Assembly (NCBI GenBank): GCA_021154065.1
Contig: JAJKJG010000226.1
Coordinates: 1-5,824, forward strand
Direction: 5' to 3'
Length of the DNA stretch: 5,824 nt
From: Methylobacterium sp.
GTDB lineage: Bacteria > Pseudomonadota > Alphaproteobacteria > Rhizobiales > Beijerinckiaceae
A program made the position numbers and the translations under genes. The notes beneath the pieces were generated by a model. That model saw only the letters and a program-made list of their open reading frames with translations. It searched no databases and was not told the origin of the DNA. Shown here in pieces: positions 1 through 5,156 of this stretch. Each line of letters begins with the position of its first letter. The stretch's first letter is position 1.

Positions 1-34
1 GGTTGTTCAAGCTGGGTCAACGGAGGGAACAAAA

Positions 35-550
35 ATGAAAAAGATCGCACTCATGGTCGCCGGGGCCTTGGCTCTTGGCGCTGGGCTCGCCGCCGCTCCG
101 GCGCAGGCGGGCGGCTTCGGGTTCTCGGTCGGCTTTGGCGCGCCCGTTTATGCGCCCTACTATCGGCCGTACCCCGTCGTACGCCGGGTCGTTACCGTCA
201 CCCGACCGGCCTATTATTATCGGCCACGCGTGGTCTATCGCCGGCCTGTTTACTACCGAACGGCCTATTACAGGCCCCGGCCCTATTTCGTCCGCCGCGT
301 CGTTTATCGGACCGCGTTCTACCGACCCCGGCCGTACTTCGCGAGGCGGATCGTCTATAGGACCGCTTTCTATCGGCCCCGGCCCTACTTTGCACGTCGG
401 GTCGTTTATCGGGGCGGCTTCCACGGCCACCGCCGCTTCGCATACGGGGGCGGCTTCTACCGTCATCGGCCGTTCGTGACCCGCGTGGGTTACGGGGGCG
501 GATTCCGGCATTACGGGTTCCGTCGCGGCCTGGGGCGCCGCTTCTACTAA
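35..550 (+). CDS. Small exported Arg/Tyr-rich repeat protein of unknown function
   Basis: I do not recognise a named family, and the function is unknown. The start ATG has a good ribosome-binding site, GGAGGG at 22-27, seven bases upstream. The 171-residue product begins with a clear signal peptide: MKK, a hydrophobic stretch at about residues 4-20, and an APAQA cleavage site after residue 25. It should therefore be exported to the periplasm or beyond. By my count the mature 146 residues hold about 34 Arg and 25 Tyr, with much Gly, Pro, Phe and Val. They contain no Asp, Glu, Lys, Cys, Trp, Asn or Gln, so the protein is strongly basic through Arg alone. Residues 72-122 are three tandem 17-residue repeats around YRTAFYRPRPYFARR. 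The C-terminal part (about 127-171) is Gly/His/Arg-rich with GGGF motifs. A low-complexity envelope protein is likely; binding to a polyanion such as LPS or nucleic acid is only a guess. The signal peptide, start site and silent divergence between repeats support a real gene. Confidence 0.85.
   Translation: MKKIALMVAGALALGAGLAAAPAQAGGFGFSVGFGAPVYAPYYRPYPVVRRVVTVTRPAYYYRPRVVYRRPVYYRTAYYRPRPYFVRRVVYRTAFYRPRPYFARRIVYRTAFYRPRPYFARRVVYRGGFHGHRRFAYGGGFYRHRPFVTRVGYGGGFRHYGFRRGLGRRFY
248..400 (+). repeat. Three in-frame 51-bp tandem repeats in the Arg/Tyr-rich gene
   Basis: The repeat copies are 248-298, 299-349 and 350-400, encoding residues 72-88, 89-105 and 106-122. Copies 2 and 3 encode 17-residue units that are identical except for Val versus Ile at the first position. 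At the DNA level nine other codons differ silently, for example CGG/AGG, GCG/GCT and AGG/CGT. Copy 1 is more diverged (VYYRTAYYRPRPYFVRR). A further partial unit (VVYR) follows copy 3. This is old internal duplication of coding sequence kept at the protein level, not a fresh DNA repeat. Confidence 0.85.
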
Positions 551-553
551 CGC

Positions 554-572
554 GGCGCCCTTTGATGGCGCC
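554..572. other. GGCGCC hairpin just after the Arg/Tyr-rich gene
   Basis: GGCGCC at 554-559 and again at 567-572 form a 6-bp perfect stem with a 7-base loop, starting four bases after the stop codon at 548-550. No T-run follows on either strand, so it is not a classical intrinsic terminator. It could protect the 3' end of the mRNA or belong to a compound terminator with the hairpin at 597-628. Confidence 0.35.
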
Positions 573-596
573 AAGGTGGGACACGTGAGCCGACTT

Positions 597-631
597 AGAG
601 CCGTTTCCCCTTGCGTGGACTCGGCTCTTTT
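597..631 (+). terminator. Possible intrinsic terminator of the Arg/Tyr-rich gene
   Basis: AGAGCCG at 597-603 pairs with CGGCTCT at 622-628, and TCC at 606-608 can pair with GGA at 617-619 inside the loop. The stem runs directly into four T residues (628-631) before C. It lies about 47 bases after the stop codon of the gene at 35..550. The large loop and short T-run make it a moderate candidate. On the minus strand no T-run follows, so it would not stop transcription coming from the sec cluster. A further stable hairpin, CGCCGCG-TTTT-CGaCGGCG (639-657), lies between it and the end of the convergent gene and has no T tail on either strand. Nothing else is evident in 551-694. Confidence 0.4.
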
Positions 632-694
632 CGTGTTGCGCCGCGTTTTCGACGGCGAGCCGGGTCCACGTCGCCTGAAACTGCTCGAGCCGGC

Positions 695-1564
695 TCACGC
701 GCCGCGCTGCGCTGCGCTCCAGAGCGTCCACTGCTTGCGCCACTGCGGCAGGTCGATCGCCGTGCGGAGCGGGTCGTAGTCGCGCCGCTCCATCTGCTTG
801 AGATAACTTTCGACAAGGGCGACGGGGAGGAAAGCCGGCGCAATCGCCGGCTTGATCGTGCTCCGCAGCGCCCGCGCCTGATCGAGATGACGACGTGCGA
901 TTCCGCGCATCTCGGCGAGCGCTCCCGTCAGCCCCGGCCCGCCGCGCCCGAGCACGATATCGTCGCGGGATACGCCGAAGCGGTCGAGAACATCGGTCGG
1001 AATGTAAAGCCGCCCCTGCCGGGCATGCCAGGGAAAGGCGCGCAGGAGCCCGGTGATGGCGTAGGCGACGCCCGCATGGCCCGCGGCGTCCGCCGCGCCC
1101 GGATCGGAGCCGTCGGCCAGGATAAGGCTGCCTAAGCGGATCAGCGACGACGAGGTCTCGCCGCAGTAGCCCTCCAGATCGGCCAAGGTCGGCATCGGGT
1201 CGTCGTAAAGGTCGAAGGTGCGCGCGTCGATCAGGTCCACCAGCGCTTGGCGCGGCAGCCGGAAGCGCACGATGGCGTCATCGAGCGCGGCGGCGACCGG
1301 ATTCGCCCGCACGTCGCCCCGCGCCTCGCCCTGGAGGGTGTCGTGCCACCATTGCAGGCGGATTTCGCCCGGCAGGGCCTCGCTGACCGTCTCGCGGATG
1401 CGGGCGATTTCGTGGTTGAAGGCATAGAGCGCGAAGAGATGCGGCCGCTTGTCGGCCGGAGCGAACAGCGCGGCGAAGTAGCGGTCGGGGTCGCCCTCGC
1501 GGACCTGGGTTTCGCAATGGGTGGAAGCCCAGGCGGGGCCGGGGGAGGCGGGCGGAGATGGCAT
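695..1564 (-). CDS. NDUFAF6-like protein of the squalene/phytoene synthase family, apparently non-catalytic
   Basis: This 289-residue protein has the all-helical squalene/phytoene synthase fold but matches the NDUFAF6 branch, whose human member is a mitochondrial complex I assembly factor. Similar blocks, compared from memory, are AFNHEIARIRETVSEALPG (residues 48-66), the LVDLID region (108-113), ETSSSLIRL (136-144) and GRLYIPTDVL (184-193). True synthases carry Asp-rich Mg-diphosphate motifs. Here the first (usually AFCRxxDD) reads AFNHEIAR (48-55). The second (usually RDVGEDARRGR) reads RAFPWHARQGR (175-185). All the key acids are replaced, so prenyl-diphosphate condensation is unlikely. 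The ATG start is supported by GGAG (minus strand, at 1569-1572) four bases upstream. It is the last gene of the yajC-sec cluster and is separated from the Mth938-like gene by a palindromic repeat. Automatic annotation will probably call it phytoene or squalene synthase; I infer an assembly or membrane role instead. Confidence 0.88.
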   Translation of the reverse strand: MPSPPASPGPAWASTHCETQVREGDPDRYFAALFAPADKRPHLFALYAFNHEIARIRETVSEALPGEIRLQWWHDTLQGEARGDVRANPVAAALDDAIVRFRLPRQALVDLIDARTFDLYDDPMPTLADLEGYCGETSSSLIRLGSLILADGSDPGAADAAGHAGVAYAITGLLRAFPWHARQGRLYIPTDVLDRFGVSRDDIVLGRGGPGLTGALAEMRGIARRHLDQARALRSTIKPAIAPAFLPVALVESYLKQMERRDYDPLRTAIDLPQWRKQWTLWSAAQRGA

Positions 1565-1575
1565 TTTGCTCCATC

Positions 1576-1715
1576 GTCATTCCGGGGCGGCCCGAAGGGC
1601 CGAGCCCGGGACCCATCAACACGACCGGCTCAGAACAGGGCGGGACAGGTTCGCACTCTCCGGAACCACCTGTATCATGGGTTCCGGGCTCTCGCTTCGC
1701 TCGCCCCGGAATGAC
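1576..1715. repeat. 140-bp palindromic intergenic element with nested inverted repeats
   Basis: The outer arms are a perfect 13-bp inverted repeat, GTCATTCCGGGGC (1576-1588) and GCCCCGGAATGAC (1703-1715). A second nested pair, GAGCCCGGGACCCAT (1602-1616) and ATGGGTTCCGGGCTC (1677-1691), matches at 14 of 15 positions. A third, ACAGGT/ACCTGT (1645-1650/1668-1673), sits near the centre. Between the left arms there is also a local hairpin, CGGCCC-GAA-GGGCCG (1588-1602). From memory, palindromes beginning GTCATTCCGGGGC are dispersed in many copies in Bradyrhizobium-type genomes, so this is probably a non-autonomous REP- or MITE-like element. It has no coding capacity. It fills nearly all of the gap between the Mth938-like gene and the NDUFAF6-like gene, leaving the latter's ribosome-binding site just outside. 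Confidence 0.8.
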
Positions 1716-1725
1716 AGCGGCGGCG

Positions 1726-2112
1726 CTACTCCACCGCGATCAGCGCCGCCGCGACGCGGCGGTTTTCGGCGGCCAGAACGTTGTAGGTGCGCGCCGCCGC
1801 GCCGGTCTGCATCACGTCGAGGCCGATCCGCGCCTCGCGAAAGCGCCGGCGCAGCGCCTCGCCGACGGGAACGATGTCGAGTCCCGTCCCGAGGAGCAGG
1901 AGTTCGACGGCTTCGTTCTCGACCAGGACCAAGGCGAAATCGTCCTCGCTCAAGCCTTGCGCCGACCGGACCGGCCACGCTCGGACGCCGGACGGCAGCG
2001 CCAGGATCGAACCGCGGTGCGACATGTCGGCGAAGCGAAACCCGCCGTTGCCGTAAGCGTCGATTAGATGTCGTCCCCGAACGAAGCCGTCGTAGATGCG
2101 GCCCGGCGGCAC
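1726..2112 (-). CDS. Mth938-domain (DUF498) protein, NDUFAF3-like
   Basis: The 128-residue product fills the whole Mth938-like fold, a small alpha/beta domain. Its eukaryotic member NDUFAF3 is a complex I assembly factor of the mitochondrial inner membrane; the bacterial role is not established. Visible family features are IDAYGNGGFRFADMSHRGS (residues 17-35), LPSGVRAW (39-46), a hydrophobic strand ending in LLLLGTG (71-77) and TYNVL (109-113). The human protein, recalled from memory, is collinear over this stretch (SYNSRGF, VVVGTG, TFNFL). I choose the GTG at 2112-2110 because it is the only plausible start giving the normal family length, and GGAG (2127-2124) lies 11 bases upstream inside the end of secF. 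Only 8 bases separate it from the secF stop, so translation is probably coupled. The same frame stays open upstream across secF only because the DNA is GC-rich; a fusion is not supported. The protein has no signal peptide or membrane segment and should be cytoplasmic. Confidence 0.88.
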   Translation of the reverse strand: MPPGRIYDGFVRGRHLIDAYGNGGFRFADMSHRGSILALPSGVRAWPVRSAQGLSEDDFALVLVENEAVELLLLGTGLDIVPVGEALRRRFREARIGLDVMQTGAAARTYNVLAAENRRVAAALIAVE

Positions 2113-2120
2113 GGGAAAGG

Positions 2121-3062
2121 CTACTCCGCGGCTTGCGGCAGCGCCGCCCGCTTGGTGGGATCGCGGGCGCCCACGCGCAAGCCGATGTAGATCAGCACCG
2201 GAGTCGAGATGAAGATCGCCGAGTAGGTGCAGATCACGACGCCGCATAGCATGACCTGAGCGAAACCTTCGATCGCCCGCCCGCCGAAGAGCACCAGGGC
2301 GAGAAGCGACAGGAACGCGGCGGTCGCGGTCATGACGGTGCGCGACATGGTCGAGTTGATCGACAGGTTGAGCAGTTCCTCGGTCGGGATGCTCTTGTAG
2401 CGCCGCATCAGTTCGCGCGTCCGGTCGAACACCACGACCGTTTCGTTCAGCGAATAGCCGACAATCGTGAGGATCGCCGCGATCGAGGTCATATTGAACT
2501 CGTGGCGCGTGATGACGAAAAAGCCGAGCGCCAGCACGATATCGTGCAGCGTCCCAATGATCGCGCCAAGCGCCAGTTCCTGCTCGAAGCGGAACCAGAG
2601 ATAGAGCATGACGGCGAGAACGGAGAGGATCACGCCGATGGTGCCGGACTGCACCAACTCGCCCGAGACGCGTGGCCCGACCGTCTCGACGCGGCTGAAG
2701 GTATAGTCGGCGCCGAACGCCTCGCGCGTTTTCTGGACGACTGCGCTCTGCGCCGCCTCGCCGCCGGGCTGCACCGGGAAGCGCAGCGATACGCCCCCCG
2801 CGTTGCCGAACTCCTGGACCTCGACCTCGCCGAAGCCGAAGGAATTCGCGGTCTGGCGGACTTTGGCCACGTCGGCCTGGGCCGACTTCGCCTGCAGTTC
2901 CATCAGGGTGCCGCCCTTGAAATCGACGCCGAAGTTCAGCCCCATAGTGAGGAACACGACAATGGTGGCGATCGATAGGAGGGCCGAGAACGGGAAGCTC
3001 AGGCGCCGGAAGCGCATAAAGTCGAATTTGGTGCCGTCGGGCCACAGGCGGAGGAGGCGCAT
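2121..3062 (-). CDS. secF: Protein translocase subunit SecF
   Basis: SecF pairs with SecD in the inner membrane and uses proton flow to pull exported proteins through SecYEG on the periplasmic side. The 313-residue length is normal for a separate SecF. A first membrane segment lies at about residues 22-42, followed by the hallmark GVDFKGGT (45-52) and the small periplasmic domain, which ends in VGPRVSGEL (128-136). Five more membrane segments fill about 140-300. They include TLHDIVLALG (171-180) and SLNETVVVFDRTRE (204-217), the conserved acidic and Arg-containing motif linked to proton transport in the family. The ATG start has AAGGAG eight bases upstream, overlapping the secD stop codon (TAAAGGAG), and the intercistronic gap is only 13 bases, so coupling to secD is expected. 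All hallmark motifs are present and nothing looks broken. Confidence 0.97.
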   Translation of the reverse strand: MRLLRLWPDGTKFDFMRFRRLSFPFSALLSIATIVVFLTMGLNFGVDFKGGTLMELQAKSAQADVAKVRQTANSFGFGEVEVQEFGNAGGVSLRFPVQPGGEAAQSAVVQKTREAFGADYTFSRVETVGPRVSGELVQSGTIGVILSVLAVMLYLWFRFEQELALGAIIGTLHDIVLALGFFVITRHEFNMTSIAAILTIVGYSLNETVVVFDRTRELMRRYKSIPTEELLNLSINSTMSRTVMTATAAFLSLLALVLFGGRAIEGFAQVMLCGVVICTYSAIFISTPVLIYIGLRVGARDPTKRAALPQAAE

Positions 3063-3075
3063 GCGACAAACTCCT

Positions 3076-4683
3076 TTAGAACGGCAAGGCCTTGGGTCGT
3101 GCCCAGCGGTACCAGAGCGCGATCATCATGCGCGTCATGGTCACGGCCGTGATGACGGTGGTGAGGATGCCGAGGACGAATACGACCGCGAAGCCGCGCA
3201 CCGGCCCCGAGCCGAGAAAGAACAGGATCAGCGCCGCGATCGCCATCGTCGAGTTGGAATCGATGATCGTCGCGAAGGCCCGTTCGAAGCCGGCCTGGAT
3301 CGCGGAGACGATGGAGCGGCCGGCGTGGGCCTCCTCGCGGATGCGCTCGTAGATCAGCACGTTCGAGTCGACCGCCGTGCCGATGGTGAGCACGATGCCG
3401 GCGATGCCCGGCAGGGTCAGCGTCGCCTCCAGCACCGACATGAGCCCAAAGATCAACCCGACGTGGATCAGCAGCGCGATGTTGGCGAAAAGACCGAATA
3501 GGCCGTAGGTCGCGAACATGAAGGCGACCACGAGCGCGGTCGCAACCAGCGTCGCCATCTTGCCGGCCTCAATGGAGTCGCGGCCAAGGCCGGGGCCGAC
3601 GGTGCGCTCCTCCACGATGGTGAGCTTCGCCGGAAGCGCGCCGGCGCGCAGCAGCACCGCAAGGTCATTTGCCTGCTGCACGGTGAAGCGGCCGGAGATC
3701 TGGCCCGAACCACCCGTGATCGGCTGCAGGATGCGCGGCGACGAGATCACCTCGTTGTCGAGCACGATCGCCATGGGCCGGCCGACGTTCTCGGTCGTGG
3801 CCTGGCCGAAGCGCTGCGCGCCGCGCAGGTTGAAGCGGAAGTTGACGATCGGCTCGCTGGTGCGCGAATCGAAGCCGGGCTGCGCGTCGGTGAGGTCGCC
3901 GCCCTCCACCATTACGCGGCGCTCGACCGGAACGCGCTGGCCGTTCGCGTCCCTGGAGGGCAGCAGATCGGCGTCGGACGAACCCGGCTCGGCCAGCATG
4001 CGGAATTCCAGCTTCGCCGTCTTGCCGAGAATTTCCTTCAGACGCTGCGGGTCCTGCAGGCCGGGCACCTGGACCAGGATCCGGTCGGCCCCCTGACGCT
4101 GGATGCTCGGTTCGGTCGTGCCGAGCGCGTCGATGCGGCGGCGCAGAACCTCGATGGCCTGGTCCACGGCGCGGCGCACGCGCTCGTTGACGCCCTGGTC
4201 GGTGAAGACGAGCTGGATCGGGCCGTCGGGCTGTTCGTTCAGGTCGAGGGTGCGGGCGCCGGTCTGGCCGAGGATGGCGTTGCTGATCGGCTGCGACAGC
4301 TCGCGCAGCTTGGGCAGGAGCCGCGCGCGGGCGTTGGGGTCCGAGACGCGCAGCTGCACGCCGCGGGGCAGAGTCTGGATGCCGCCTTCGGGCGAGACGC
4401 TGGTTTCGCGCAGCACGCGCCGCACGTCGTCGCGTAGCTGCACCGTTTGGGCGCGCATGAGGTCCGGCATGTCGACCTCGAGCAGCACGTGCGATCCGCC
4501 TTGCAGGTCGAGCCCGAGCACGATGGCCCGCGTCGGCACGAGCCAGGACGGGACCCAGCCCGGAACCGAGGCTTTCAAGCCGTCCCGCTGCTCGCGGGTC
4601 AGCATGCTCGGAACGGCGAGCAGCAGGCCGATCAGCACGATGGCGAGCGTGCCGACGATCTTCGAGGTCGAGAAGCGGAGCAT
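3076..4683 (-). CDS. secD: Protein translocase subunit SecD
   Basis: SecD is the larger partner of SecF in the proton-driven Sec accessory complex of the inner membrane. The 535-residue product has an N-terminal membrane segment (about 8-27) and GLDLQGGSHVLLEVD (57-71). A long periplasmic region follows with RRRIDALGTTEPSIQ (181-195) and the P1 head domain. RAGALPAKLTIVEER (346-360) leads into the membrane part, with five membrane segments at about 374-525. GTAVDSNVLIYERIREE (435-451) is the conserved TM4 motif; Asp439 probably corresponds to the Asp needed for proton transport in other SecD proteins. The family motifs are all present. The ATG start is right for the family, but its ribosome-binding site is weak: AGGA lies 11 bases upstream and a second AAGGA abuts the ATG. 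It begins 30 bases after the yajC stop. The stop lies 13 bases before secF. Confidence 0.97.
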   Translation of the reverse strand: MLRFSTSKIVGTLAIVLIGLLLAVPSMLTREQRDGLKASVPGWVPSWLVPTRAIVLGLDLQGGSHVLLEVDMPDLMRAQTVQLRDDVRRVLRETSVSPEGGIQTLPRGVQLRVSDPNARARLLPKLRELSQPISNAILGQTGARTLDLNEQPDGPIQLVFTDQGVNERVRRAVDQAIEVLRRRIDALGTTEPSIQRQGADRILVQVPGLQDPQRLKEILGKTAKLEFRMLAEPGSSDADLLPSRDANGQRVPVERRVMVEGGDLTDAQPGFDSRTSEPIVNFRFNLRGAQRFGQATTENVGRPMAIVLDNEVISSPRILQPITGGSGQISGRFTVQQANDLAVLLRAGALPAKLTIVEERTVGPGLGRDSIEAGKMATLVATALVVAFMFATYGLFGLFANIALLIHVGLIFGLMSVLEATLTLPGIAGIVLTIGTAVDSNVLIYERIREEAHAGRSIVSAIQAGFERAFATIIDSNSTMAIAALILFFLGSGPVRGFAVVFVLGILTTVITAVTMTRMMIALWYRWARPKALPF

Positions 4684-4713
4684 TCCTTGCTCAATCCTGT
4701 CTGAAGGGCTGCG

Positions 4714-5043
4714 TCAGGCGGCTTTCACCGGCTCGCCCTTGGTCCGGACCTCCGAGATCATGGAGCGGACCACCTTCACGCGCACGCCGTCGGCGATCTC
4801 GACGTCCACTTCGGCGTCGTCCGACACCTTGGCGACCCGCCCGACGATCCCGCCCGCGGTGACGACGGTGTCGCCGCGCCGGATGTTCTTGATCAGCTCT
4901 TGATGCTCCTTCGTCCGGCGCTGCTGCGGACGGATGATCAGGAACCACATGATCACGAAAATGAGGATGAACGGGACGAGCTGAATGATCATGTCGACGC
5001 CGCCGGCGGCGGAGGTCCCTTGCGCGAAAGCGGGCGTGATCAC
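4714..5043 (-). CDS. yajC: Preprotein translocase accessory subunit YajC
   Basis: YajC is a small single-span inner-membrane protein that associates with SecD and SecF. The product is 109 residues from the chosen GTG. It shows MITPAFAQ at the start, one membrane helix at about residues 18-37, the typical basic exit RPQQRR (38-43), then the cytoplasmic domain with GDTVVTAGGIVGRV (57-70). A TTG two codons upstream (5049-5047) would give 111 residues. However, AAAGGAG (5058-5052) lies only 2 bases from that TTG and 8 bases from the GTG at 5043-5041, so GTG is the better start. It is the first gene of the sec cluster, with a readable promoter about 70 bases upstream. Confidence 0.95.
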   Translation of the reverse strand: MITPAFAQGTSAAGGVDMIIQLVPFILIFVIMWFLIIRPQQRRTKEHQELIKNIRRGDTVVTAGGIVGRVAKVSDDAEVDVEIADGVRVKVVRSMISEVRTKGEPVKAA

Positions 5044-5051
5044 GCTCAAAG

Positions 5052-5058
5052 CTCCTTT
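5052..5058 (-). promoter_or_regulatory. yajC ribosome-binding site that decides the start
   Basis: AAAGGAG on the minus strand is a near-perfect Shine-Dalgarno sequence. It is 8 bases from GTG at 5043 but only 2 bases from the upstream TTG at 5049, so it supports the shorter YajC. Confidence 0.75.
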
Positions 5059-5111
5059 GGAATAGACATGCGGCCCCAGTCGGGCGGCGGCGCCGGGGCG
5101 AGGCGGCGCGG

Positions 5112-5139
5112 ACTATAGCGCCGGACCTCGCGAAATCAA
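5112..5139 (-). promoter_or_regulatory. Sigma70-like promoter of the yajC-secD-secF cluster
   Basis: Read on the minus strand, TTGATT (5139-5134) and TATAGT (5117-5112) are separated by 16 bases. Each box is close to the sigma70 consensus, in otherwise very GC-rich DNA. Transcription would start near 5105 and leave a leader of about 60 bases before yajC. The -10 box contains the palindrome CTATAG (5113-5118), so a weak -10 is also presented to the opposite strand, toward the divergent ATPase gene. No good -35 box is visible for that direction. Confidence 0.6.
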
Positions 5140-5141
5140 TT

Positions 5142-5148
5142 GAGGGAG
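5142..5148 (+). promoter_or_regulatory. Ribosome-binding site of the divergent ATPase gene
   Basis: GAGGGAG lies 8 bases before the ATG at 5157. It is the best Shine-Dalgarno sequence near this gene and is the reason for preferring 5157 over the internal ATG at 5223. It adjoins the -35 box of the opposing yajC promoter. Confidence 0.55.
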
Positions 5149-5156
5149 CCTGCGCC

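Noticed and set aside
248..400. CRISPR array
   Set aside because: The repeats are directly adjacent without spacers, in frame with a coding gene and silently diverged, so they are coding tandem repeats.
17..574. Minus-strand frame opposite the Arg/Tyr-rich gene
   Set aside because: The + strand frame has a ribosome-binding site, a signal peptide and repeats conserved at protein level. The antisense frame has none of these.
611..1714. Several + strand frames opposite the NDUFAF6-like gene and the palindromic element
   Set aside because: They have low-complexity Arg/Ala/Gly-rich content and no credible starts, and they are shadows of a well-supported minus-strand gene or run through the repeat.
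1576..1715. Intrinsic terminator ending the sec transcript
   Set aside because: The stems are strong, but no T-run follows them on the minus strand. The outer symmetry looks more like a dispersed element.
695..2112. A hopanoid or carotenoid biosynthesis locus
   Set aside because: The synthase-like gene lacks both Asp-rich motifs, and no desaturase, cyclase or second synthase is nearby.
1726..3069. A single 447-codon minus-strand frame that would fuse the Mth938-like protein to a long N-terminal region
   Set aside because: Everything upstream of about 2112 overlaps secF in another frame, has no recognisable domain and is Arg/Pro-rich, as expected of a GC-rich shadow frame. The real Mth938 domain has normal length from GTG 2112.
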